Assembly: GCA_019359235.1 (NCBI GenBank)
Contig: JAHHHT010000042.1
Coordinates: 1 to 63,091, forward strand
Direction: 5' to 3'
Origin: Oscillatoria princeps RMCB-10
GTDB lineage: Bacteria > Cyanobacteriota > Cyanobacteriia > Cyanobacteriales > Oscillatoriaceae
DNA length: 63,091 bases
Position numbers and translations under genes: made by a program
The notes under the pieces: generated by a model
The model's database searches: none
Told to the model about the DNA's origin: nothing
What the model saw: only the letters and a program-made list of their open reading frames with translations
Part shown: in pieces, positions 1 through 8,845 of the stretch
Layout: every line of letters starts with the position of its first letter
Position numbering within the stretch: position 1 is the stretch's first letter

Positions 1-122
<122 letters not shown>

Positions 123-135
123 GTTTTCCCCCCCC

Positions 136-159
136 AGAGACGCGACATGTCGCGTCTCT
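136..159. repeat. 24-bp perfect palindrome
   Basis: A perfect inverted repeat built on GACGCGACATGTCGCGTC, between the psbA stop and its terminator. It looks like one of the short dispersed palindromes common in cyanobacterial intergenic DNA. A function in psbA mRNA stability is possible but not shown. Confidence 0.7.
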
Positions 160-168
160 ACAGCAATC

Positions 169-198
169 AAAAGCGCTCTCCGAAAGGGGGGCGCTTTT
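169..198 (+). terminator. Rho-independent terminator after psbA
   Basis: A 13-bp stem (AAAAGCGCTCTCC pairing with GGGGGGCGCTTTT, with G-U pairs) and a GAAA loop, ending in a T run. It lies 47 nt after the psbA stop and directly against the stop of the convergent minus-strand gene, so it may terminate both transcripts. Confidence 0.8.
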
Positions 199-200
199 TG

Positions 201-1586
201 CTATTCAAACTTGCACTGAATATATTGTTGAAATACAGGATTGAGCTGAAACATCGCTCGCGCTCCCACTTGCACTTTTTCCACTAAGCCGCGTCTCGCT
301 AAAGATTGTATGGCTTGCCAAATGTCTGATTGGGACAAGTCACTGTCAGCCGGTTGCTGTGAAATATCTACAGCTTCATCTTGACTCGCTAACCAGTAGC
401 TCACCTTTGTTTCTAACTCCGATAATCGCTCTAAGTGAGATTCTAAAAGGGGCTCTAAGTCCCCTAAAAAGATATGAGTGCGACCGGCTAAAAACAGAGA
501 CACGCTCCCGTTAAATAGTTCCACAATAGTTGAAGCTATGATGTTTAGCCAGGAAGGGTGGCCCTGATACAGGGTAATTAATTCAGACCACTTTTCCTCA
601 TCTGTTAATCCTTTTTCTCTCAATATTTCACCGGCATGTTCTCCTAACCCTTGCAGGTGTAATGTCCGCGCGGGCCGGCTGTCACCTTCTAAAGCAGTGA
701 TGTCTCTGGGTTTTTCCCAGCTGAGGAGGATTACACAGCTGTTGTGAGAGGATGTGGCAACTTGTTTAAAGAATTTGCTATAATCTTCATAGCCAGGTAA
801 ATATTGACCGGCTAGTTCGCCGCTTCTGAAAATATTCTGCAGGTCGTCCAGGATGACTAAACAGCGAGAGGAGCGAAAATAATCGAGGACTGTGGGTAAG
901 GGGGGTTGTTGCGACTGTGAGAAAAATTGGGTGAGTTCGGTTTGGAGGTTGGCAAGTGTGGGAGTGTTGCTGAGACTTCGCCAGATAATATAATCAAATT
1001 CGGTTTGAATGTCTTCGATGAGTTTGACCGCGATTGCGCTTTTGCCAATTTCACTTAAGCCGTAGAGCGCAATCAAGTGCGTGCGTGCTTGTAAAATCCA
1101 CTGTTTGAGGGTGGAGAGTTCTGCGGTGCGGTTGTGGAAGATAGCCGGTGCCGGTGCGTCTTTTAAATCGATTCTTGGCGATAGGTTTTTGTTTTGGGGC
1201 GATTCAGGGGGAGAGGGCGAGTGAGTTTGTGGGTCTTTTAAAGTTATAAATTGGCAGCTATAATTAACTGCATTATCTCCTTCTATTTGTAAACAGTTGC
1301 CCGCCCCAAAATGTGAGCAGTAAGAAACGCTGTGTTTTTTCTCTAGCTTGGAACGAAAATTAAATTTATTGAGGTCTTCTCCTAATTCTTCACCCAACTT
1401 TTCCCATAAGTGAGCTGCTTCTTTCTTGACGTGGGATTCGCTGCAATGAAAATCATTAGATATTTGAGGGTATTTTTGGCGCTGCCACACACCCGTTAGT
1501 ATGGCTTCCTGTAGAGGGGTGAGATGTTTGCCGGTATTCTCAAAAATAGAATTATCAGCCCATTGTAGAACATCTTCAACGTTCAT
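201..1586 (-). CDS. STAND/NB-ARC-type P-loop NTPase without repeat domain
   Basis: A 461-residue protein. The N-terminal ~90 residues (LTPLQEAILTGVWQ, then CSESHVKKEAAHLWEKLG) resemble the helix-turn-helix-like domain found at the start of many cyanobacterial NB-ARC proteins. A P-loop GLSEIGKS lies at 176-183 and a Walker B CLVILDD at 242-248, followed by a winged-helix-like C-terminal part (WQAIQSLARRGLVEKV). Family members usually continue into long WD40 or TPR repeats that act as sensors; this one stops after the winged helix, as some natural short forms do. STAND ATPases act as signal-triggered switches, some in phage defence. It converges on psbA and has no obvious operon partner. The ATG at 1586 has no strong ribosome-binding site. 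Confidence 0.75.
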   Translation of the reverse strand: MNVEDVLQWADNSIFENTGKHLTPLQEAILTGVWQRQKYPQISNDFHCSESHVKKEAAHLWEKLGEELGEDLNKFNFRSKLEKKHSVSYCSHFGAGNCLQIEGDNAVNYSCQFITLKDPQTHSPSPPESPQNKNLSPRIDLKDAPAPAIFHNRTAELSTLKQWILQARTHLIALYGLSEIGKSAIAVKLIEDIQTEFDYIIWRSLSNTPTLANLQTELTQFFSQSQQPPLPTVLDYFRSSRCLVILDDLQNIFRSGELAGQYLPGYEDYSKFFKQVATSSHNSCVILLSWEKPRDITALEGDSRPARTLHLQGLGEHAGEILREKGLTDEEKWSELITLYQGHPSWLNIIASTIVELFNGSVSLFLAGRTHIFLGDLEPLLESHLERLSELETKVSYWLASQDEAVDISQQPADSDLSQSDIWQAIQSLARRGLVEKVQVGARAMFQLNPVFQQYIQCKFE

Positions 1587-1640
1587 AGGTGAGCGCTGCT
1601 CAAGATATAGTTTTACTGTTCCTTAACAATTTGCACTTCT

Positions 1641-1892
1641 GAGGACAGGCGAGACGCCTGTCCTACGTCTGGATGGCGTCACGAGTCTCTCGTGCGCACA
1701 CCGGCGGGGGTGGGCGTCACGAGTGTTTCCTGTGGACACCTTTGAGGACAGGCGAGACGCCGGTCCTACGTCTGGATGGCGTCACGAGTCTCTCGTGCGC
1801 ACACCGGCGGGGGTGGGCGTCACGAGTGTTTCCGGTGGACACCTTTGAGGACAGGCGAGACGCAGGTCCTACGTCTGGATGGCGTGGGCGCA
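1641..1892. repeat. 103-bp tandem repeat, about 2.4 copies
   Basis: Units begin at 1641, 1744 and 1847, exactly 103 bp apart. Each starts with GAGGACAGGCGAGACGC, itself half of an imperfect inverted repeat with CCTGTCC, and contains GGCGTCACGAGTCTCTCGTG, a second small palindrome. The third copy diverges after about 45 bp. Open frames across it come only from high GC and periodicity. The rest of the gap between 1587 and 2208 holds AT-rich leader DNA for the downstream peptidase and nothing else recognised. Confidence 0.85.
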
Positions 1893-2208
1893 GGCGTCTA
1901 GCGTGCGCCGGTGGGGTGGACGCCACGGGAGGTGGCGCTTCACCCTTTTTGTGGGGCCGGTGTTCCTGTGCCCGCCCTTGGACAAGGGGGGAGCTTGTCC
2001 GTGGAATACCTGGGGTAACAGGACAAGAGCAAGGTTTTGTGTACTATATCCTGCCAAATCCTACTTTGTCAACTAAATCCTGCCAAATCCTACCAAATTG
2101 CTTCAGGATATTTAGGGAAATTGGGTGCTGGATGTACTGTTTTAGGCTTGTCAAAGCTAAAAATAAGAGAATATGATATTAGCAAATCAAGAATAGGTCA
2201 AAATCCCT

Positions 2209-4254
2209 ATGTCTAATTTATCGCTTTCAGGATCTCAACCAAGTTGGGAAGATGTGAATCCCCTAAACATTTCGCCCCAAAGTGCCAATGTCCTCAACTC
2301 AGCCTTGACTGGGGTTCAATCCCAGTTGCAGGAGTTTTTCTCTTCACCCACTGCTTTAGAACGACTGGATCGAGTTTTTGAGATTGCTAATCAAAACGCT
2401 GCTCATCTGCTGGTTGAAAATGGCGCAGCCGGTATTTTTGACAGCATGCCCCACCTGCAAATTATGAATGATGCAGCCATGAATGGGGCGCAGGGAGCTT
2501 TTTCCAAGACTGAGAACACAATTTATTTAGCTGATTCCTTGCTGGTCGGTGACGTTCGACAAGTTGAAGAAGTTTTGATTGAGGAAATCGGCCACAAGTT
2601 TGATGTCTTGCTCAATCCTGGTGGGGATACTCGTGGCGATGAGGGAGAGTTGTTTAAGAACGCTGTCTTAGGTTTACCGCTGAGTGACTCAGAGTTGCTG
2701 CGGATTCAGACAGAGGATGATTCCAGCTTTGTTGTTATCGATAATCAAGCGATCGCTGTTGAGCAAGCCTACAACAGTACAGATGTAACGGGAGATGGGA
2801 AAGCTGATGCCATCGTATCTAATAACGAAGGGGTTTATGTCAGACGTTCCGATGGCAGCAAGTTTTTACCGAACGAAAAATGGACAGACATTGGTTATTG
2901 GGGCTCGAAAGGAACCTGGTTTGCTGATGTAACGGGAGATGGGAAAGCTGATGCCATAGTATCTAATAACGAAGGGGTTTATGTCAGACGCTCTAATGGC
3001 AGCAAGTTTTTACCGAACGAAAAATGGACAGACATTGGTTATTGGGGAACGCAAGGAACCTGGTTTGCTGATGTAACGGGAGATGGGAAAGCTGATGCCA
3101 TCGTATCTAATAACGAAGGGGTTTATGTCAGACGCTCTAATGGCAGCAAGTTTTTACCGAACGAAAAATGGACAGACATTGGTTATTGGGGAACGCAAGG
3201 AACCTGGTTTGCTGATGTAACGGGAGATGGGAAAGCTGATGCCATCGTATCTAATAACGAAGGGGTTTATGTCAGACGCTCTAATGGCAGCAAGTTTTTA
3301 CCGAACGAAAAATGGACAGACATTGGTTATTGGGGCTCGAAAGGAACTTGGTTTGCTGATGCAACGGGAGATGGGAAAGCTGATGCCATAGTATCTAATA
3401 ACGAAGGGGTTTATGTCAGGCGTTCCGATGGCAGCAAGTTTTTGCCGAACGAAAAATGGACAGACATTGGTTATTGGGGCTCGAGAGTAACAGGTTTTGG
3501 TGATGCAACGGGAGATGGGAAAGCTGATGCAATAGTATCTAATGACGATGGGGTTTACGTCAGACGTTCTAACGGCAGCAAGTTTTTACCGAACGAAAAA
3601 TGGACAGACATTGGTTATTGGGGCTCGAAAGGAACTTGGATTGGTGATGTAACGTTAGGTTACTACGGTGCTCTTTCTTCATTAAGCGAAAGTCAGTGGG
3701 ATCAGCAAAGTGGAGATAATAATCAATTTGAGCAGTATCCTTATGGGGGCGGAGGAGATCAAAGATGGAAAACCGACGATAGGATCGAGCAGATTTACAC
3801 CGATCTTTCTAATGCTATCTTTGGCTCTCGAGTCCCCATGACTACTGGTTATGCTTACGACCAAAGTTATTACTCATATTTTGGAACTTGGCACGCTGGC
3901 CTTGATATGGGAGCAACCTATGGGACTACAATTAAAGCTGCCGTAGGCGGAACAGTTTCATCGATAAAAGGTTCAGGAGATGGTTACGTTTTTGTAGGAA
4001 TTAACTCTGATGATGGCCGCCAATGGGTTTATGGTCATTTGAAATCTTCAAGTGGTTTATGGCAGGGCAAACGAATTAATGCTGGTGAAAATGTTGGGTT
4101 AGTAGGCTGGTACAATGGGGCACCACATTTGCATCTTGAAGTCGAAAACGGTCTGGCTTACGGTGGTACAAACGGAGCGATGACAAATCAAGGGACATTA
4201 TTAAGTGCTACAGTAAGTCCACTTATGGCTTATTGGAAGTGGCGCAACCGATAG
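2209..4254 (+). CDS. Secreted FG-GAP/VCBS-repeat M23 metallopeptidase
   Basis: A 681-residue three-part protein. The N-terminal region carries EEIGHKFD at 125-132 followed by a GDEGELF motif, a zinc-protease-like or processing module seen in cyanobacterial exoproteins. Residues 192-479 are six almost identical 48-residue repeats (DVTGDGKADAIVSNNEGVY), FG-GAP/VCBS-like with a DxTGDGKxD calcium-binding loop. The C-terminal ~120 residues are a LytM/M23 endopeptidase: HAGLD (H562, D566), YGH (H610) and HLHLE (H640, H642) supply the zinc ligands and catalytic His, so it should cut peptidoglycan cross-links or a similar peptide. No classical signal peptide is visible; type I export is an inference. 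Base identity between repeats is very high, so the array is young. Confidence 0.85.
   Translation: MSNLSLSGSQPSWEDVNPLNISPQSANVLNSALTGVQSQLQEFFSSPTALERLDRVFEIANQNAAHLLVENGAAGIFDSMPHLQIMNDAAMNGAQGAFSKTENTIYLADSLLVGDVRQVEEVLIEEIGHKFDVLLNPGGDTRGDEGELFKNAVLGLPLSDSELLRIQTEDDSSFVVIDNQAIAVEQAYNSTDVTGDGKADAIVSNNEGVYVRRSDGSKFLPNEKWTDIGYWGSKGTWFADVTGDGKADAIVSNNEGVYVRRSNGSKFLPNEKWTDIGYWGTQGTWFADVTGDGKADAIVSNNEGVYVRRSNGSKFLPNEKWTDIGYWGTQGTWFADVTGDGKADAIVSNNEGVYVRRSNGSKFLPNEKWTDIGYWGSKGTWFADATGDGKADAIVSNNEGVYVRRSDGSKFLPNEKWTDIGYWGSRVTGFGDATGDGKADAIVSNDDGVYVRRSNGSKFLPNEKWTDIGYWGSKGTWIGDVTLGYYGALSSLSESQWDQQSGDNNQFEQYPYGGGGDQRWKTDDRIEQIYTDLSNAIFGSRVPMTTGYAYDQSYYSYFGTWHAGLDMGATYGTTIKAAVGGTVSSIKGSGDGYVFVGINSDDGRQWVYGHLKSSSGLWQGKRINAGENVGLVGWYNGAPHLHLEVENGLAYGGTNGAMTNQGTLLSATVSPLMAYWKWRNR
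2782..3645 (+). repeat. Six 144-bp in-frame tandem repeats
   Basis: Copies start at 2782, 2926, 3070, 3214, 3358 and 3502. Each encodes a 48-residue FG-GAP-like unit. Neighbouring copies differ at only a few bases, so the array can change length by recombination and is a likely site of assembly collapse. Confidence 0.95.
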
Positions 4255-4303
4255 TAATGTATCCACAACTAATTTAACTCGTTCCCAGGCTCCTGTCTTA
4301 ACT

Positions 4304-4329
4304 CGTTCCCAGGCTCCCGCCTGGGAACG
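4304..4329. repeat. Short hairpin repeat (GTTCCCAGGC family)
   Basis: CGTTCCCAGGC and GCCTGGGAACG form a perfect 11-bp stem with a 4-nt loop. The same family recurs near 23888, 45824 and 61961. It may end the peptidase transcript, though it has no T tail. Confidence 0.75.
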
Positions 4330-4536
4330 CTTATTCTGAGGCTCCGCCTCCCGTATGATTTGACCATAAGGTATCACCCTCATCAATGGCTTAATCACAC
4401 CGGCGATCTCATCCTCCGTCTTATCACACACTAGAGCAAGTGTAAACCGGCACCCTGCCGGCACGGCTGGCAATTCCTAACTGCCAGCCCACCGGCTATA
4501 TGTGGGCCACCGGCACGCCCACAACAGCCCTTCCCC

Positions 4537-5340
4537 CTAAACGCTATCCGGATCTACCCCCATCGCCCGCAACTGGGCGGCGAGACGTTCAGCCCGCTGA
4601 CGTTCCTGTTCAGCCTGCTGTTGGGCCTGTTCAGCCCGCTGTTCAGCTTGCTCAGCCCGCTGTTCAGCTTGCTCAGCCCGCTGCTGTGCGGCTTCCTCCG
4701 GTAACAGCACTAAATTGCCTTCCCGATCGTAAAACCGCAACCACACCGCCGGCTCCCCATCTATCGTCCCCTCCCAGGTTCCCAACCACAAGCCCAAAGT
4801 CTCGCACCACAGCCACCCCCGCTCATCTGCTACTAGGGGCTGATATCGCTGGGAAGCATCCAAATGCCACCCCTGCAAGGAATTCGGCTCAAACGGATCA
4901 AACACAAAGTAATCTGGTGTCCTGAAAATCCGCTCGTAAATATCCTTCTTTTTGCCGGTGTCTATCCGCGCTGTGCTTGGCGACATCAGCTCTACAATCA
5001 CATCCGGGTAGCGACCGTCTTCTTCCCACACCACCCAGCCGAGGCGTTCTCTTGTCCCATCCACATTAAGTGCAGCAAAGAAATCTGGCCCTCGGAAGTC
5101 GCGGTTGCGAGCCTGAGCGCTGCTGTAGTAAATGAACATATTCCCGCCCGTAAAGAAGTCATTGCGATCCGCCCAGGCTTGCTGCAATGACCGGATTAAG
5201 ACGTTCATGGCAATCCGGTGCCGGTTGCTCTCCAAGGGTTCTGCATCATCAAATATTAAATCCGTTGGCGGCATCGGGGGTTCCCATTCCTCAGCCACGG
5301 CGGTTTCGGGGCTTGTCTCAACAGTCAGCTCGACCGACAT
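4537..5340 (-). CDS. Uma2-family putative endonuclease with coiled-coil tail
   Basis: A 267-residue DUF820/Uma2 protein. The core (about 50-215) has the PD-(D/E)XK-like pattern of this family: RGPDFFAALNVD, RYPDVIVELMSPS and KKDIYERIFRTPDYFVFDP. The C-terminal ~50 residues are an EQRAEQA heptad run predicted to form a coiled coil. The family is greatly expanded in cyanobacteria and its substrates are unknown; nuclease activity is inferred from the fold. The ATG at 5340 is preceded by GGGAG at proper spacing, which supports the start. Other Uma2 genes lie at 41131 and 56582. Confidence 0.88.
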   Translation of the reverse strand: MSVELTVETSPETAVAEEWEPPMPPTDLIFDDAEPLESNRHRIAMNVLIRSLQQAWADRNDFFTGGNMFIYYSSAQARNRDFRGPDFFAALNVDGTRERLGWVVWEEDGRYPDVIVELMSPSTARIDTGKKKDIYERIFRTPDYFVFDPFEPNSLQGWHLDASQRYQPLVADERGWLWCETLGLWLGTWEGTIDGEPAVWLRFYDREGNLVLLPEEAAQQRAEQAEQRAEQAEQRAEQAQQQAEQERQRAERLAAQLRAMGVDPDSV

Positions 5341-5418
5341 ATTCTCAGCTCCCTACTTCGGGAAGTTCTCGATTCCTTATCATTCTAACCTAAAAAGTCG
5401 CGACGGCACCGGCAATCT

Positions 5419-5530
5419 GATTTGAAGCCCAAAGAAACCGGGTTTCTTGTAATGGGCTACCCAGAGCGCGGATAGGTACGACAAGAAACCCTGTTTTGCT
5501 CCGAGTTAGAACCGGTAATTAGTTTATAAA
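5419..5530 (-). repeat. MITE-like element, AAACCGGGTTTC core with TTTATAAACTAATT end
   Basis: Read on the minus strand it begins TTTATAAACTAATT and contains two oppositely oriented AAGAAACC(C/G)GGTTT blocks. Related copies lie at 10739-10856 and 29591-29712. Confidence 0.65.
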
Positions 5531-5580
5531 TCGAAGCTAAATTACCCGAAAATACTGTAGCGCAGGCTGGCAAAGGCAGG

Positions 5581-5726
5581 TACAGCAGATTGCAACTGAG
5601 TGAGGTACAGATATTAGATCCCCCCCTAGCCCCCCCTTTTTAAGGGGGGGGAATACTCATAGCCCCCCTTTTTAAGGGGGGTTTGGGGGGATCTCACTGT
5701 ACTCCACTCAAGTGAAAACTGCTATA
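5581..5726. repeat. MITE-like element, copy 1 (146 bp)
   Basis: It has imperfect ~30-bp terminal inverted repeats (TA(C/T)AGCAGATTG at the left, the complement of AAACTGCTATA at the right) around GATCCCCCCTAGCCCCCC and its complement. A second copy lies 411 bp downstream. The gap 5341-6271 otherwise contains no gene. Confidence 0.85.
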
Positions 5727-5991
5727 ACTTCCTTATCCCTCTTCCCTATAGCCGGTCTAAATGATTTGCGCAACCGCTGGGGCCCAGAACCCCGGTTTCG
5801 TAGGGGCGGGTCCCCGTGCCCGCCCTCTTCCGGGTTTCTGAAATTTACACGAAGGATTTAGACGCGATATACCTGTAAATTCCTAATAGTAATTCAATCT
5901 GACAGTCACCGGCATCCCCTCGCCATCCGCCACCGGCTGATAATTAGGCGGTCGCACAGTAGAAGCATGATTGAAATTTTGCCGGCTCACC

Positions 5992-6136
5992 TATAGCAGA
6001 TTGTAACTGAGTGAGGTACAGATATCAGATCCCCCTAGCCCCCCCTAAAAAAGGGGGGCTTTGAGAATTCCCCCCCTTTTTTAGGGGGGGCTAGGGGGGG
6101 ATCTAACTGTACCTCATGCAAGTGCAAACTGCTATA
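5992..6136. repeat. MITE-like element, copy 2 (145 bp)
   Basis: Same ends (TATAGCAGATTG and GCAAACTGCTATA) and the same CCCCCCTAGG-rich inverted arms as the element at 5581-5726. The length is almost identical while the core differs, as expected for a non-autonomous mobile family. It lies 135 bp before the SLH gene and could influence its expression. Confidence 0.85.
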
Positions 6137-6271
6137 AACCTCCTCTTACTCCCCCTCCCCGCTTGCGGGGAGGGGGTTGGGCTGCCGGGTTCATCCGGCA
6201 ATTGCACGAGGCACCTAAAATTGAGGGTATCAGTTTGTGATTTCTCTCAAACCTAACTGAGCAATACCCTT

Positions 6272-8272
6272 ATGAACAAAACTGCAAAACTTGCTCTAGC
6301 TGCCTTAGGTTTAGCCACTGTATCTTTTGCAACATCAACAGCCGGTGCCTTCACTAGGCAGCGCTCACCAGCCGGTCAGCCGGCACCTCAGCAGCAAATC
6401 GCCCCCCTGCTGTCGCAGACCCAACGGGGTTGGGAGGCGGCTCTCAAACTGGGGCGGCTGGTGGGTGCCGGTCAAGAAGTAACCGCTCTCATTATCCAGC
6501 TCAACGTCCTGAAAAAGCCACAAACAACCAGCGCCAACGCTATCTACGAACTGTTCGCCCGTCAAAATGACCAGTGGGTGCCCATTTATACCAGCACCGG
6601 CGCGAGGGCGATCTCCAGCACAGCCCAGCAGGTGGCCTTGGAGCCCGAAGTGATTCCCCTGTCGCAGCTGCGGCGGGGGCTGGGTGACAGGGTGGATCTG
6701 GCCAACTTAGAACTGAAAGCGGTTGTCCGGGTGCGGTACGATCTCGACGGGGGAGTGGGCTCGAAACAGCTGCGGCTGGAGGCGCTGCAGGACTACGCCG
6801 CGATTGCCCAAACCCCAACTGCCGAGCTAGTTGCCACCGGCACCCAAACACCGGCCACCGGCACCGGCACCCAAACACCGGCCACCGCCACCGGCACCCA
6901 GAAACCCGCGCAACCGGCAACTGCCGGCAGCAGCGCCCAGACGATCGGCCCAGGGGAATTCAGTCTGGCCATCTTGCAACCCTCTGGGACTCCCTCCGAC
7001 GTCACTGTGCGGCTGTCCCTCAAAGCCAAACAAATTACCGGCTATTTGCGGGAGCGGTTTATTGGCGACTTCCGATACCCGCCTTCCGGGCGGGCTAAAT
7101 TCATGCGAGGTCTGTATGCAGGCGACCGGGTTGTAGTGCGCCTCTACGATCTGGAAAACCGCCTGATTGGCTTGAGCGAAATTGAAATCTTGCCAGAAAA
7201 CGCGGCAGTTCAGCTGATTCTCCCGGAAAAACCGGCAGAATATCGCGTCGTGCGAACTGTCTATGGGATTGACAGGGACTCTGACGGCACCATTGATGCC
7301 AGCACCGGCACCTACGACTACTTCACGCAAATCACCGGCTCGACTGCCGGTTCCGAGCGAGTCACCTTTGTCAGCAACGTGCGGAATATTAACACCGGCC
7401 AGTTCCAGGGAAAAGGTTTGCCGCCTTCCCCCAGCAGCAGCATTTATCCACCGTCCTTGGCTAGTGGCCCTTTTGCCGCGCTCAACCGGACAGCAGACGT
7501 GTTCCCATCCGACTTGGCACCGGCTTTAAAGGCAAAACCGGGGGAAGTGGTAGAGGCAGTTAAACTGAGTGATAAAAGCACCTCAACTTACGAAGTCAGC
7601 CAGTTGATGGCCCACTATCGCGAAAAAGGGGTCAGCAAGGGAATCCAGGTGACTTTTTCCGACGTGCCGGCTTCCCACTGGGCGAAAGATTTTATTGCCG
7701 AACTGGCGGCGCAAGAGATCATCAAAGGGTTTCTCGACGGCAACTTCCAACCTGACGCGCCGGTGACGCGAGCTGAATTTGCGGCCATGATTCGCAGAGC
7801 GTTCAAACCGACTTTGAGCCGGCAGGCGGTGGCTTTTAAGGACGTGCCGGCTTCCCACTGGGCCTTTAGCGCCATCCGGGACGCTTATGAGATGGGCTTT
7901 TTCCAGGGCGACACCTTCAACCCCGACAAAAAGCTCGACCGGCTTGAGGTGTTGGTGGAGTTGGCCAGGGGACTGAATTACGCTCCCAAAGGCGCTGCGG
8001 ACACTGTGCTGAAAGTCTACAGCGATGCCGGTGCTATTCCTGGGGATGTCCGCAGCTGGGTAGCGGCGGCTACCGAGCGGGGCATGGTGGTTAACTATCC
8101 CAATCGCGGCGTGTTCAATCCCAAGCAGGTGGCTGCGCGGGCGGAGGTGGCGGCTTTTCTCTACCAGGCGCTGGCGACCACCGGCAATGTGGCTGCCATC
8201 TCCTCCCCCTATGTGGTGGGTTCCGCAGGCAAAGCCGGTGAGCCCCAAGGACAGAGCAATCCGCGCCCTTAG
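6272..8272 (+). CDS. SLH-domain outer-envelope protein
   Basis: A 666-residue exported protein. The first ~26 residues (MNKTAKLALAALGLATVSFA, then TAGA) are a signal peptide. A variable region contains a low-complexity TGTQTPAT repeat near residues 188-215. The C-terminal ~190 residues hold three surface-layer-homology domains: FSDVPASHWAKDFI (about 464), FKDVPASHWAFSAI (about 524) and a more divergent YSDAGAIPGDVRSWV (about 588). SLH domains bind peptidoglycan-linked polysaccharide; in cyanobacteria they usually lie at the N-terminus of porins, so this C-terminal placement without an obvious barrel points to a periplasmic anchor protein instead. It stands alone and ends at a good terminator. 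Confidence 0.85.
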   Translation: MNKTAKLALAALGLATVSFATSTAGAFTRQRSPAGQPAPQQQIAPLLSQTQRGWEAALKLGRLVGAGQEVTALIIQLNVLKKPQTTSANAIYELFARQNDQWVPIYTSTGARAISSTAQQVALEPEVIPLSQLRRGLGDRVDLANLELKAVVRVRYDLDGGVGSKQLRLEALQDYAAIAQTPTAELVATGTQTPATGTGTQTPATATGTQKPAQPATAGSSAQTIGPGEFSLAILQPSGTPSDVTVRLSLKAKQITGYLRERFIGDFRYPPSGRAKFMRGLYAGDRVVVRLYDLENRLIGLSEIEILPENAAVQLILPEKPAEYRVVRTVYGIDRDSDGTIDASTGTYDYFTQITGSTAGSERVTFVSNVRNINTGQFQGKGLPPSPSSSIYPPSLASGPFAALNRTADVFPSDLAPALKAKPGEVVEAVKLSDKSTSTYEVSQLMAHYREKGVSKGIQVTFSDVPASHWAKDFIAELAAQEIIKGFLDGNFQPDAPVTRAEFAAMIRRAFKPTLSRQAVAFKDVPASHWAFSAIRDAYEMGFFQGDTFNPDKKLDRLEVLVELARGLNYAPKGAADTVLKVYSDAGAIPGDVRSWVAAATERGMVVNYPNRGVFNPKQVAARAEVAAFLYQALATTGNVAAISSPYVVGSAGKAGEPQGQSNPRP

Positions 8273-8282
8273 CTCTGGTATC

Positions 8283-8327
8283 AAAGGCTACCTGAAGGGG
8301 GAATTCAGCAGCGGGTAGCCCTTTTGT
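8283..8327 (+). terminator. Terminator after the SLH gene
   Basis: AAAGGCTACC and GGGTAGCCCTTTT form a GC-rich stem followed by a T-rich stretch, starting 11 nt after the stop codon. Confidence 0.75.
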
Positions 8328-8491
8328 TTCTTTTTGTATTTTACGTTTGATTACTTTGTTAATAACCCGCAGGGCGGCATCTCCGAACCGCCGGTGGCGC
8401 GGCAAATACTATAAATTTCGGTTGAATACTTTACCCTCGTTCTCCCCTCGTTGGGAGAGCCCCTTAGGCTCTGCCTCATTTCAAAGAAATT

Positions 8492-8526
8492 GTAGGGTGC
8501 GTTCCGCTTTGCGGAACGCACCCTAC
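8492..8526. repeat. Perfect hairpin of the GGTGCGTTCC family
   Basis: GTAGGGTGCGTTCCGC and its exact complement flank a 3-nt loop. The motif recurs in at least six other gaps of this window. The rest of 8273-8845 shows no convincing gene. Confidence 0.85.
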
Positions 8527-8845
8527 TGGGAACGCCGGAGCAAAAGAAAAAGTAATCAAGCGAAAATTATACAAGGAAGCTGCGGCGGACGGCAGCCGGC
8601 GATGGAGAAACTTGTTCCTGAAACAAGGTCGCCAGAGTGAAAATTTTCACATTAGCTTGCCATTTTGAGGCTTCTGATGCAGCAAATGCAGGGATTTGCG
8701 GGCACTTGCAGCGGCTTCTCGCGCTTGCGCAAAGTGTGGCCTGGATGTCCTTGCTTTGGCGTCCGCGAGAGTATTTTATTACCTATGCCCCGCCTTCTAA
8801 CAAGACTGGCGGGGAATACCGTGGATCTATCTCGAAAGAGGTTTT

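Noticed and set aside
1673-2176. Open frames on both strands across the tandem repeat
   Set aside because: They arise from the GC-rich 103-bp periodicity, repeat the same peptide and have no domain or start signal.
2782-3645. CRISPR-like array
   Set aside because: The 144-bp units are contiguous and coding, with no spacers between short repeats.
4500-4925. 141-codon plus-strand frame antisense to the Uma2 gene
   Set aside because: It is the complement of the EQRAEQA coiled-coil coding repeat, which yields a QPAVQLAQPA artefact.
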